Shown here piece after piece: positions 24,994 to 33,931 of a stretch of 48,506 nt of DNA. The notes under the pieces were generated by a model. That model had not been told where the DNA came from and made no database searches. It was given only the letters and a program-made list of their open reading frames with translations. Origin of the DNA: Alistipes sp. (GTDB lineage Bacteria; Bacteroidota; Bacteroidia; Bacteroidales; Rikenellaceae); the NCBI GenBank assembly GCA_017546725.1, contig JAFYRX010000051.1, positions 1-48,506 of the forward strand, read 5' to 3'. The position numbers and the translations under genes are program-made. Positions within the stretch are counted from its first letter, which is position 1. Each line of letters opens with the position of its first letter.

Positions 24994-26640
24994 CTACTCC
25001 TCGGGCGTAGTGATTGCCCACGGCTCCTTCTTTGTATAAATATCGTAATAGTATTGCAAGTTAGCAGGCTCATTCTCAAATCCAGCCTGCGTACCATCCT
25101 GTGCACGTCCCTCCTGCTGGAACACCAGACTATAAGGAATCCACCAATCGAGTGCAGGGTGATAGAGCAACCAATCAGGCAACTTACCCGTCAAACGATT
25201 GAAGTTAATGGCAAATCGTTTCGTCGATGGCATAACCTTTTTTATTCGGTTATCAGCCAAGAATTGAGGTAGTGTATCCACTCGCTCAATATCCTGCTGA
25301 GTATAGACGGGAACAGTATCATCGTCCTCGAAATCGGGTAATTCTCCCTGCAGATAATTAACCGACAAGACCAGCGTATCGAGGTCCCACTTAATAAGGT
25401 CAACGGGGAACTTAGGCTCATCGATAAAACCTCCGAGATTGGTCTTTGTAGTATTACTCAAATCGTAGACAGAGCTACGCTGATTGGCATTCATTATAAG
25501 CGAACGCAAAGCAGGGAAATTACTCTTTTTAAGCACCTCAGGTACTTGCTGAAAATTATTGGAACAAATATCGAGATACTCCAGATTCTTCAACTGCTTG
25601 AAACTATCGGGCAAATCTACCAAGCCATAGCTACCTATCGTCAGACGTTTTAACTGCGTCAAAGAACAAATATCATCGCCGAGTTCCAGATTCTTGAGGA
25701 ATGTGTTGGCATTACCGAAGAAATAGAGTTCTTCAGCGGCCGTCAAATAACGAACCTCATAAGGCAGAGGCTCATTGGTATTAAACAGCACAAACTGCGC
25801 AGACCTAACACGTCCCACATTTTCGGGCGTACATCCCTCCATAGATTCATCCCACAACACAACATTCTGCCACATCGTCATAGACTGCGAAGCATCCCAC
25901 TGCGTCATAACATCAAGATTACGCGCTACGGCAAGTAAAGCAGTTGAATCACCCGAACGTGTATCGGGAATAATCGGCTCGGCGCCCTCCTGCTTGACGT
26001 TGAGTACATCGCTACGTGATATCTCAACCTCATTTTTAGGGGTAAAGGTGACCTCCGCAAGACGCTCCTCGGGTACAGTATTTATATCCCAGCGGAAACG
26101 CACCGTTGTCTGACGAGGACGCATACCGCGATTAAGTGTCAAGGTATAATCCTCCGACTCAAGCCAATCAATATCTGACGGGATATTCACGTCAAACTCG
26201 ACATTCGAGCGCACCTTGACATCGAAGTAACGCTCCTCGCTTGTCTTATAGCACTCGACATCGAAAGCATTATCATCCAACTCGATAGTATAAGGAAAAC
26301 CCTGCTGCGTGACGGCTATCTCCTTTGACTGCATCGTACGCAGGTTCTGTATGCGTACAACTCCGTAACGAGGCTCGGCTGTCAATGCTGAATCAATCTT
26401 GAATTCACACGTCGCAGCACCTGCGCCATTGGCGGGAGAGACGGTTATCCAGGCATCGTCGGTCGATACAATCCAACTGTCGGCAATATCTACATTGATT
26501 CGCTTGACACCTCCTACAGCGTCCATATCGATGGAAGATGTTTCAACCGACATCGCAGAATCACTCTTGTCGTCACTACAAGCAACGGCAGCGACTACAC
26601 ATAAAAGCGTAAAAAGATATTTATATACTCTCATAACCAT
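24994..26640 (-). CDS. BACON plus leucine-rich-repeat lipoprotein
   Basis: 548 aa with lipobox A-V-A-C. Two BACON-type Ig domains follow (about 30-115 and 120-205; markers WIVSTDDAWITVSP and ITVTQQ/ VKQEG-like ends). The middle holds leucine-rich repeats: LTQLKRLTIGSYGLVDLP, LKNLEYLDICSNNFQQVP and further degenerate ones, then LTGKLPDWL near the C-terminus. BACON domains in this phylum are linked to glycan or mucin binding and LRRs to protein contacts; neither role is shown here. It is close kin in layout to the LRR protein upstream. Gaps are 6 nt before and 4 nt after. A start two codons later is equally possible. Confidence 0.78.
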   Translation of the reverse strand: MVMRVYKYLFTLLCVVAAVACSDDKSDSAMSVETSSIDMDAVGGVKRINVDIADSWIVSTDDAWITVSPANGAGAATCEFKIDSALTAEPRYGVVRIQNLRTMQSKEIAVTQQGFPYTIELDDNAFDVECYKTSEERYFDVKVRSNVEFDVNIPSDIDWLESEDYTLTLNRGMRPRQTTVRFRWDINTVPEERLAEVTFTPKNEVEISRSDVLNVKQEGAEPIIPDTRSGDSTALLAVARNLDVMTQWDASQSMTMWQNVVLWDESMEGCTPENVGRVRSAQFVLFNTNEPLPYEVRYLTAAEELYFFGNANTFLKNLELGDDICSLTQLKRLTIGSYGLVDLPDSFKQLKNLEYLDICSNNFQQVPEVLKKSNFPALRSLIMNANQRSSVYDLSNTTKTNLGGFIDEPKFPVDLIKWDLDTLVLSVNYLQGELPDFEDDDTVPVYTQQDIERVDTLPQFLADNRIKKVMPSTKRFAINFNRLTGKLPDWLLYHPALDWWIPYSLVFQQEGRAQDGTQAGFENEPANLQYYYDIYTKKEPWAITTPEE

Positions 26641-26646
26641 CAGTTT

Positions 26647-29331
26647 CTATTCCAACATTAAATCACAATTCAATATATTCTGCGTCTTGTCATACAACAA
26701 GATATAGGCACCAACCTGCCAAGCATAGCAGATATCCGATGCATCGAAGATAATGTTGGGGTTATCGCTAATATCCAGATAATAAATCAACGTAGAAATG
26801 TTATCATCCACTTTACGCAAATCGTTCGAGCCAAGATACAAGCCTCGCAAACCTTTGTGATTACCGATGCCCGTAGGCCATTCACGCAAACTGCGCTCAC
26901 CCTTGTCGTTACGCTGGCTCCTGACAGCAAGCACCGTAAGGCTCTCGCTATCCAACGGCTGATATGGGAAATTACTGAATGAGTTGAACGAGAGTTCTAC
27001 ACCATACAGATATGGCAGATTTGCGGCATTCATATCATACGGCAACTTCGTAAGTTTATTATACGAAAGGTCCAAAGACTGCAGATGTGGCGAATTTTTA
27101 TATGTGAACGAGCCCTCAGGAATCGACTCTATACCACAAGCACGCAAGATGATGTACGCTACCGACGAGTTGCTCTTGGCCAGCGCCACGGGATAGCGCT
27201 TCATATTGGGGTTATTTGACAAAGTAAAGGTCTCGACATTGATACCCTTATATTCGCCTCTCTCCTCGCCTTCGCAACCTGTAATATCATTAGCCGAAAA
27301 ATCTACCGACTTCATTCTGTATTGGCTCTCGGCAGAGAAGATATTAGGAATCTTCTTCAGGCGGTTATACGTCACCGAGAAGTTTTCTACATCGTCATAA
27401 CCACAGAAATAGCCATCCTCATCTACGGGCAGCGACTCAATTTTATTGTGGTCAAGATATAACTGCACGGGGGCAACATTGCGGCCCAGAGGATGCAACT
27501 TCGAGATGTTGTTAAATGCCAAATCCAAAAGGCCCAGCTTATGCATATTACTCATCGATGCTGGCAACTCCTCCAGCCTATTCTGACGAGCATACAAAAT
27601 CTGGATTTTCTCGGCTGCGGGACCTGTAGCCAAAGCATCAAATCCTGCATAAATCTGCTCGGCAGACCACTGCGCATTATTAGAAAGATTGAGCGAAATG
27701 AGTTCTGGCATCTGGCCTAAAACCATCGGGAAATTGGTAAGACGCGGACAATTATATATCTCCAAATCGGTACAAGATGTAAGTTCTGCCAACTCCTCGG
27801 GCACAGTCTCGATTTCACTGTTGGCAATATAGAGGTACTCCAACTTCTTGAGATTTCCTATCTCGGCCGGCAATGAACGCAGGCCGTTGCACAACGTACC
27901 GTGATTGGTATCGAAAAGATGCACAGTACGCTGTCCTCCCGTCGCCATATCAAAAATCTCCGACTCCTGCATCGTAGCATACAACGAAGTGGCAGGAATA
28001 GTGATATTATGCTCGGCCAACGCTCTTGCGATAGGCTCGGAAGTCTGCTGCGGAGTGTGGATAAGGTTAAGATAACTCTTATGATTTGCCAAACGATTAC
28101 GGTTACGCTCCGAGAGGCTCATATCCAACGAGAGCGACGGGTCGTAATTTATGACATTGGTATCGTTGTGCGTACCGAGATACAACTCGATAAGTTCGGT
28201 AAGTTGGCCCAATGCGGCAGGCATATGACCACGGAATCCGAAACAACTAATATCGATACGTGCCACACGACCATTAGCGTGAAGTTGCACACCTGGCTGG
28301 TCGCCCCACAAATCTACATCTTTATTAAAATCCCAATTGGTACCACGCTCCCACTCTTCACCATCATAATACCAATTCTCACCATCCAAAGCCTTCCATA
28401 TTTCATACAGAGCATAATAATCCTTGATATACTCAGCATTAATATCTATAGCCAAAACTATATCGACATCTGTGGTGATATTGTCCTCAATGGTAAATTG
28501 GTTTTCCGAAGGACGGTAGTTGCTCTCCAACAACTTCTTGCTGCTGTCTAACGCCTCGTATGACGTAACAACATAATTTCCTGCTGGAAGCGACAGCAAC
28601 GAATCACAAACGAGCGTAGAGGTCTGATAACCCTCTTTGTCACTCATATAATCATCCTCATCGAAATGCATCGCAAACTTTACGGGCAGACGCTCCAACC
28701 TTACGGGGCTCGACAATGCTCCCGACGCCTTCTTCTGCGCCACATTGAGAGTCACGAATGCTATCTCATCAAACGTATATTCGCGCTCTGCGGCACGAGT
28801 TGCAGCAGCGACGGCAGTATCCTTCACAAAGCGGAGGCGAGCCAATCCACGCGGCTCGACATTGACCGTAACATCGTGTTGCGTAAGACCGCCCTCTATA
28901 ACATCAAAGCCACTTTCGCTATTAGGTGTTCCGTTATAAATCAATTCATCGAGCGCATTATAGAGCGAGAAAGATATTAAATCATAGTGACCTACCAGCA
29001 ACTTTATTTTATCACTTCGCAGACCATACTCCACATTCTCGGCATCCTCCCTAGAGAGTGTCAACGTCTGCGCGATGGTTACGCCATCATAAACCAGAGT
29101 CACCTTAATCTTGCAGGCATCCGACAAATAATCGAGCATATCCTGCACGGCACGTGTCGAGGATGCTGACTCCGAAGGAGTGTATGATGCCTCCTTAAAT
29201 AATTTGAATTGAGCATATCCGTAGTTATGTTCACGATTATCTACCCCATCATCGGAGCATCCAACCATAAACGCCGACGCCACAGCGACCAGCACTACGC
29301 ATATGAAATTTCTGTACAGTTTCATCTTCAA
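26647..29331 (-). CDS. DUF4458-type leucine-rich-repeat lipoprotein
   Basis: 894 aa with lipobox F-M-V-G-C. The first part (GYAQFKLFKEASY, residues about 35-300) is a beta-rich N-terminal region that I recognise as DUF4458-like. From about residue 310 (YALYEIWKALDGENWYYDGEEWERGTNWDF) it continues into many LRR units: LPAEIGNLKKLEYLYIANSEIETVP, LTSCTDLEIYNCPRLTNFP, LQSLDLSYNKLTKLP and LRGLYLGSNDLRKVD. It is a surface-anchored binding protein by architecture. No promoter is obvious in the 115-nt gap upstream, which contains a terminator. Confidence 0.78.
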   Translation of the reverse strand: MKMKLYRNFICVVLVAVASAFMVGCSDDGVDNREHNYGYAQFKLFKEASYTPSESASSTRAVQDMLDYLSDACKIKVTLVYDGVTIAQTLTLSREDAENVEYGLRSDKIKLLVGHYDLISFSLYNALDELIYNGTPNSESGFDVIEGGLTQHDVTVNVEPRGLARLRFVKDTAVAAATRAAEREYTFDEIAFVTLNVAQKKASGALSSPVRLERLPVKFAMHFDEDDYMSDKEGYQTSTLVCDSLLSLPAGNYVVTSYEALDSSKKLLESNYRPSENQFTIEDNITTDVDIVLAIDINAEYIKDYYALYEIWKALDGENWYYDGEEWERGTNWDFNKDVDLWGDQPGVQLHANGRVARIDISCFGFRGHMPAALGQLTELIELYLGTHNDTNVINYDPSLSLDMSLSERNRNRLANHKSYLNLIHTPQQTSEPIARALAEHNITIPATSLYATMQESEIFDMATGGQRTVHLFDTNHGTLCNGLRSLPAEIGNLKKLEYLYIANSEIETVPEELAELTSCTDLEIYNCPRLTNFPMVLGQMPELISLNLSNNAQWSAEQIYAGFDALATGPAAEKIQILYARQNRLEELPASMSNMHKLGLLDLAFNNISKLHPLGRNVAPVQLYLDHNKIESLPVDEDGYFCGYDDVENFSVTYNRLKKIPNIFSAESQYRMKSVDFSANDITGCEGEERGEYKGINVETFTLSNNPNMKRYPVALAKSNSSVAYIILRACGIESIPEGSFTYKNSPHLQSLDLSYNKLTKLPYDMNAANLPYLYGVELSFNSFSNFPYQPLDSESLTVLAVRSQRNDKGERSLREWPTGIGNHKGLRGLYLGSNDLRKVDDNISTLIYYLDISDNPNIIFDASDICYAWQVGAYILLYDKTQNILNCDLMLE

Positions 29332-29394
29332 TTTAAGTCTCTAAAACTTGCTCTTCATTTATAGCACCCTTACCATAAGGGGATTCGGAACTTT

Positions 29395-29435
29395 CAAAAA
29401 AGATGACACCCCGCCCCTAACAAACGGGGTGTCAT
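29395..29435 (-). terminator. Terminator inside the SusCD-protease block
   Basis: An 11-bp perfect stem (ATGACACCCCG with CGGGGTGTCAT) is followed on the minus strand by CTTTTTTG. It begins 12 nt after the stop of the 650-aa lipoprotein gene, so it separates the SusC, SusD and two-lipoprotein part from the LRR and protease genes. Confidence 0.85.
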
Positions 29436-29446
29436 ATACATCTATA

Positions 29447-31399
29447 TTACTCGGCTGAAACCAATGTGCAGAGAATAACCACTTTATTCACCATATTGGC
29501 ATCTTTGAACAATACAGCACCAGGAGCCTCCTGGCCAGCACCTGCAGCTGTCATCAAAACAGCCTTAAGGCTCTCGCTATATTTAACCCAATCGCCAACA
29601 ACAGTATATTTCTTATAAGTATCAATACCTGTAAGTTCTACGTATTCTGCCATTGATGTACCTATAGGACTCTGGTATGTCAAATGATAAAACTCAGCAG
29701 GCATTGCTGACGAACTATACTCAGCAAAATATGTATCGTAGAGTTCATCACCCGACTTCAACTGCTTAATCGTAGCCTGCGCCTCTGCAGCCAAATCGGG
29801 ATTCGCAAACGCTACACCACCGTTACTTGATGCCGAAGCACTCTCGTTATAATGGAAGTAGATAGCAGAGTATGAACCATCGTTATACTCAACCAAGATA
29901 ACAGCCTCGTAATCACCCGAATTAGTATTCAACGAGCCCTCGGCTGTTGCCGCTTTAATATTAGCCACAATCTTGAAACGAGAGAGATTGTTATCAGAAT
30001 AGAAACAGTCGCACTCAACCCAAGAATCTTCGTTCAACTCCACGAAACTACCCTCTACATCGTAAGAATATACCTTGAACGATGCTACAGGACGAGATGT
30101 AACGAATGAAGTAGCATCGGGTGCATATTTTGCATCCTTACCAAAATAGAATATATCGTACTTGCTACCAAGATAGAGATTAGCCAAAGCACCTTCAGTA
30201 AACCAATAGTCAATTGTGGCATCAGCCTCGGCAAACTTAGCACAAGTTTCGTCCAACTGATTTACGGCTATCGTAGCAGGCTCAGAGTACTGTACAACCA
30301 TTGTCATCAACGAAGAGGCATACTTTTCAGCCACAACTCCACCCGCAACCAATGCCTCGCCATCGGCAGGAGCAAAGTTCTTTGCAAACACAAATACATA
30401 AGCCTTGCGAGCAGATGCTCCATCGTAAGACTCCACGTCTGAAATGCTTACCTTACGGCCCTGAATTGCAGCACCCGACTCATCCCACTCATCTGCTGCG
30501 ATTGTAAACCAGTCCACAGCCTCGCCATTCTCGCCACAAACCTTCATCACGACATCCTTACCCGATGTAACTACGCCATTAGGAGCAACAACAATCTCAC
30601 CTGCTGCATTCAAAGCGCTCTGCTCGGGGAAACCGTCGAAGGCAACGTAGTCGTTATAACCGCCAATCTCAATCTTGAAACTGCTGACAACATTACTTCC
30701 GCTCAAAATATTAACCGTAGCAACCTCGCTATCGGCAGGGATATGAGTAGCAGCCGCTTGCAGAACATACTCCGTAGCACCAGCCTCACCATTCTCTACT
30801 GCCTGCAACCACTCGGGGCCCTCAACTGTATAGTCAAAGTTTGCAACAATCTTTACAGGAACATAGAATGTTGATTCAACATCGCTGCCAAATACAGGCA
30901 TACCGTAAACCATCTTCAGCACATCATCACTACCCAATGCCTCCTCGCTAAATTCTGCAGAATAAGCACCATACTCGTTTACAACAGGGGCATAAACTGA
31001 AACCTCGCGCTTTGTCGTAGGATATGTAATAGCAGCAATAACCTCCGATACGCCGTTCATAGTCAAAGTAACCTCACCGACAGGAGCATTATCGAAAACC
31101 GTTACATCGGCAACATTTACCTTAATAGTCTGCTTGCCAGCAACACCCGACAGTGTGTTTGTCGTAGTCTCGCCGTTAAGTAATTGGAAGTAGGTGTACG
31201 TATTTTGAGAAATCGTAGCCTTCCAATCATAATTAGCCTCAAATGAGAGTTCGATTACATCGCCAGCAACAGCCGTTTTTGTAACCTTCTTGGGGAATGA
31301 AGGTGCGGGAGAAGAATCCTTATCCTTCGTACACGCAGTACCCAAAAGCACTATGCTTAAAAGTGTACTACACAAGAAAAGAAAATAGTTCTTTTTCAT
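29447..31399 (-). CDS. Unrecognised 650-aa lipoprotein of the SusCD locus
   Basis: 650 aa from the ATG at 31399, where a lipoprotein signal with lipobox L-G-T-A-C begins; the longer frame to 31459 adds a non-signal extension. The N-terminal part (about 30-120) is an Ig-like domain with VAGDVIELSFEANYDWKAT, similar to BACON domains. The rest is a mix of beta-rich domains with many Ala, Val and Asp residues; no catalytic motif is visible. A DUF5003-like family is possible, but I am not sure. As the fourth gene of the unit, it is likely an accessory surface-binding lipoprotein of the SusCD complex. Confidence 0.7.
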   Translation of the reverse strand: MKKNYFLFLCSTLLSIVLLGTACTKDKDSSPAPSFPKKVTKTAVAGDVIELSFEANYDWKATISQNTYTYFQLLNGETTTNTLSGVAGKQTIKVNVADVTVFDNAPVGEVTLTMNGVSEVIAAITYPTTKREVSVYAPVVNEYGAYSAEFSEEALGSDDVLKMVYGMPVFGSDVESTFYVPVKIVANFDYTVEGPEWLQAVENGEAGATEYVLQAAATHIPADSEVATVNILSGSNVVSSFKIEIGGYNDYVAFDGFPEQSALNAAGEIVVAPNGVVTSGKDVVMKVCGENGEAVDWFTIAADEWDESGAAIQGRKVSISDVESYDGASARKAYVFVFAKNFAPADGEALVAGGVVAEKYASSLMTMVVQYSEPATIAVNQLDETCAKFAEADATIDYWFTEGALANLYLGSKYDIFYFGKDAKYAPDATSFVTSRPVASFKVYSYDVEGSFVELNEDSWVECDCFYSDNNLSRFKIVANIKAATAEGSLNTNSGDYEAVILVEYNDGSYSAIYFHYNESASASSNGGVAFANPDLAAEAQATIKQLKSGDELYDTYFAEYSSSAMPAEFYHLTYQSPIGTSMAEYVELTGIDTYKKYTVVGDWVKYSESLKAVLMTAAGAGQEAPGAVLFKDANMVNKVVILCTLVSAE

Positions 31400-31462
31400 A
31401 TTTTTAGAGTTTTTAATTTTGTTTTGCCTTATTACATTTGTTAATGATTGGTGCATCACCCA

Positions 31463-32380
31463 TTACATACCCTCCTTTTGAAGGCGTTCAGCCTCTTCAT
31501 CGCTAACCCACTCAAGGATGTTGTAATAATGACCTACGGTACCTATCATCTCGCCCAGATTCTCAACATACACGTGATTCCACAACTCAACAAAGCGCTG
31601 ACACGAATTGAAGTATGAGGGGTAATAGAAACTGTGCGTCGTAAGGATATGATTATCACCCAAAATCTGGCCAAATACCGAAGCCTCATCGCTCAGCACC
31701 TGGTCCTTATCCATCGTAACCAACGGATTAGCGGCATCTTCGGGATGGAACTTTATGGTCAAATCATATCCATCGTAGAAACAACTGCGCAAGATGACGG
31801 TATTCTCCTCTGTCGGATGTACCTCGGTGCGGATAAGACGCTGATACGACGGGTTGTCACCAGGATAATCGCGCAACAGAAGCGAAGTCACTACACACCA
31901 ACCTGTAAAGTTCTCTCTCACGAACGGACAACTCTTATACATCACGACTTTCGTCTGGTCGCTATCCTCATACAGATTCCACTTTAACTTATCGGGCATA
32001 ACCAATCTTAGCACAAAACCCAACGAGTCGGTAGGCTCGATGTTCTCATACAAGCCCTGCACCTTGACCTCTGCTGCGAGTTCACCCGCAGGTATTGTCA
32101 CGCTATTGCTCAACAGGCGATAGTGCTTGCCCTCGATGGCGTTGCTACCCTTGTCAACCACCTCGACTCCAAACGTACGGTCATAACCACACGCGACAGT
32201 AGAGGCGACAGCCACACCAAAGTATTCGTTGTCGGCCAATACCATATTGGTCGATTGCTGCTCGGAGAACATCACATACTCGGCATCGGAATATGTTATA
32301 TACTCCTCGTCGCACGAGATAAACAACGACGTTGCGAACGCTGCAACAAAAAACAGAAATATATTTCTCATACTCTTCAT
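31463..32380 (-). CDS. DUF4843/DUF4984-like SusCD accessory lipoprotein
   Basis: 305 aa with lipobox F-I-S-C. The start DEEYITYSDAEYVMFSEQQ and the following Calx-beta-like strand series (EGKHYRLLSNSVTIPAGELAAEVKV) are typical of the DUF4843-type lipoproteins that follow SusD in many Bacteroidales loci. The C-terminal half is beta-rich, with FTGWCVVTSLLLRDYPGDNPSYQ, which suggests the DUF4984 family. No enzymatic motif is seen. It starts 3 nt after the SusD stop, indicating tight co-translation. Role inferred: a surface accessory subunit of the SusCD transporter. Confidence 0.75.
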   Translation of the reverse strand: MKSMRNIFLFFVAAFATSLFISCDEEYITYSDAEYVMFSEQQSTNMVLADNEYFGVAVASTVACGYDRTFGVEVVDKGSNAIEGKHYRLLSNSVTIPAGELAAEVKVQGLYENIEPTDSLGFVLRLVMPDKLKWNLYEDSDQTKVVMYKSCPFVRENFTGWCVVTSLLLRDYPGDNPSYQRLIRTEVHPTEENTVILRSCFYDGYDLTIKFHPEDAANPLVTMDKDQVLSDEASVFGQILGDNHILTTHSFYYPSYFNSCQRFVELWNHVYVENLGEMIGTVGHYYNILEWVSDEEAERLQKEGM

Positions 32381-32383
32381 CTA

Positions 32384-33925
32384 CTATTTATTACTTTCGT
32401 TGGGTTGTACCTCCGAGCCCGGAGCCTCAATCTCGTGTTGCGGGATAGGCCATACGAACAATGGATTATCGGCTGCAATATGCAACGAACTACCCTCCTC
32501 CAAAGAGTTGCTCTGTGGGCTACGGGTAAAGCCCTCGCCATTATTATAGAGTTTACCCCAACGCTTAAGGTCATTTAGGCGGAAACCCTCCATAAAGAGT
32601 TCGCGTACACGCTCATCTGAGATGGTCTGCAAATAGTTGCCCTCATTAACCGAAATCGAGCCACCCGATGCAAAGCGGCTTTCGCGCAATGTCGAAAGGT
32701 CCTTCGATGCGGCTGAGAAATTAGGAGTCGCACATCGGCAATAAGCCTCGGCACGAATCAGATACTGCTCTGCCAAGCGGAAAGGCTTAGGCATCGAAAC
32801 GTGATAAATCAAAGCCGACGAGATAAAATCCTGATTACCATAATACTTTACGAGCAACGGCCACGTCAGGTTATGGTCATAACCCGTAGCAAATTCAGCA
32901 AAGTACGAACTATAGCGCATATCCGATGTCGCGTAGAGATTCAGCACCCACTGCGCAGGCACATAATCGGGATAGTAATATGTATAATCGTTGTTAAAGT
33001 TCAGGAAATGCTGGCCCAGCGCACCACCATAAGATGTAGTTGTAAAGCCCACACGCCAGATAATCTCCGTTGCCAAATCATACTGCCACATATAGTCGAA
33101 GTAGGTCATCGACGAGGTGTAGGCGGTATTGGCCGATGAGAGCGAGTACTCTCTGTTCTTATGGTCTATAACCTTTGATGAATACTCGATAGCCGTCTCC
33201 CAATCCTGCATATTCAACGCCACGCGTGCGTGTAAGGCATAGGCTACACTCTTGGTTATAAACACCGAGCTGTATGCATCATTATCCTCATCGAGAATAT
33301 TCTCGGCTGCAGCCAAATCCTCCAATACGAAATCGTAAGAGTCCTTCAACGATGCTCGGCGGGCAGGCTCTGTCTCGGAATACTTCTTGCGCAAGACCAC
33401 ACCCAACTCCTGCTCGGCTGTAGCGGGGTCATAAGCCTTGCAGAAATTCTTCAACAGTTCCGAATAGGCCAATGCGCGGATGGTATATACCTCACCCGTA
33501 TATTGTTCCAACGCACCGATACGTTCATCATCGGTCTGCACAGCCATAACACCATCAATACGCTCAAGGTAGAAATTACAATTCGAGATAACGCTATACA
33601 GAGCAGCATACACCGACTCTATCTCGGCATTTGTCGGACGTATATCCCACTGCCAGAACGTACCAAAGGTATTTGTGTAACCATCTACGGCATACACCAA
33701 ATCGGCCTGAATATCGGGCAATAGTGTAAGATAACCGCTAAACAAGGCATTGCTCTTCAGCAAAGCATAGATTCCTGTCAAGGTCTGTTCAGCATCGGCA
33801 AACGACTTCATAGCCTCATCTTCGGGTATAGCCGACGAAGGCTCTTTGTCGAGGCACGACGTTACTACCAAAAGCGCCATCAATGCAGCAACAGCCAACT
33901 TTATATTATATATGATATTCTTCAT
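32384..33925 (-). CDS. SusD/RagB family substrate-binding lipoprotein
   Basis: 513 aa with lipobox V-V-T-S-C. The early PSSAIPEDEAMKSFADAEQTLTGIYALLKS, the TPR-like helices (VYTIRALAYSELLKNFCKAYDP), and the C-terminal EQYLIRAEAYCR and ERVRELFMEGFRLNDLKRWGK are standard SusD features. SusD forms the lid on the SusC barrel and delivers the substrate. The gap to SusC is 6 nt. Confidence 0.95.
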   Translation of the reverse strand: MKNIIYNIKLAVAALMALLVVTSCLDKEPSSAIPEDEAMKSFADAEQTLTGIYALLKSNALFSGYLTLLPDIQADLVYAVDGYTNTFGTFWQWDIRPTNAEIESVYAALYSVISNCNFYLERIDGVMAVQTDDERIGALEQYTGEVYTIRALAYSELLKNFCKAYDPATAEQELGVVLRKKYSETEPARRASLKDSYDFVLEDLAAAENILDEDNDAYSSVFITKSVAYALHARVALNMQDWETAIEYSSKVIDHKNREYSLSSANTAYTSSMTYFDYMWQYDLATEIIWRVGFTTTSYGGALGQHFLNFNNDYTYYYPDYVPAQWVLNLYATSDMRYSSYFAEFATGYDHNLTWPLLVKYYGNQDFISSALIYHVSMPKPFRLAEQYLIRAEAYCRCATPNFSAASKDLSTLRESRFASGGSISVNEGNYLQTISDERVRELFMEGFRLNDLKRWGKLYNNGEGFTRSPQSNSLEEGSSLHIAADNPLFVWPIPQHEIEAPGSEVQPNESNK

Positions 33926-33931
33926 AGCGCA

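Noticed and set aside
27901-28551. 216-codon plus-strand frame opposite the DUF4458 LRR gene
   Set aside because: Antisense shadow; Ile/Arg/His-rich without any known motif.
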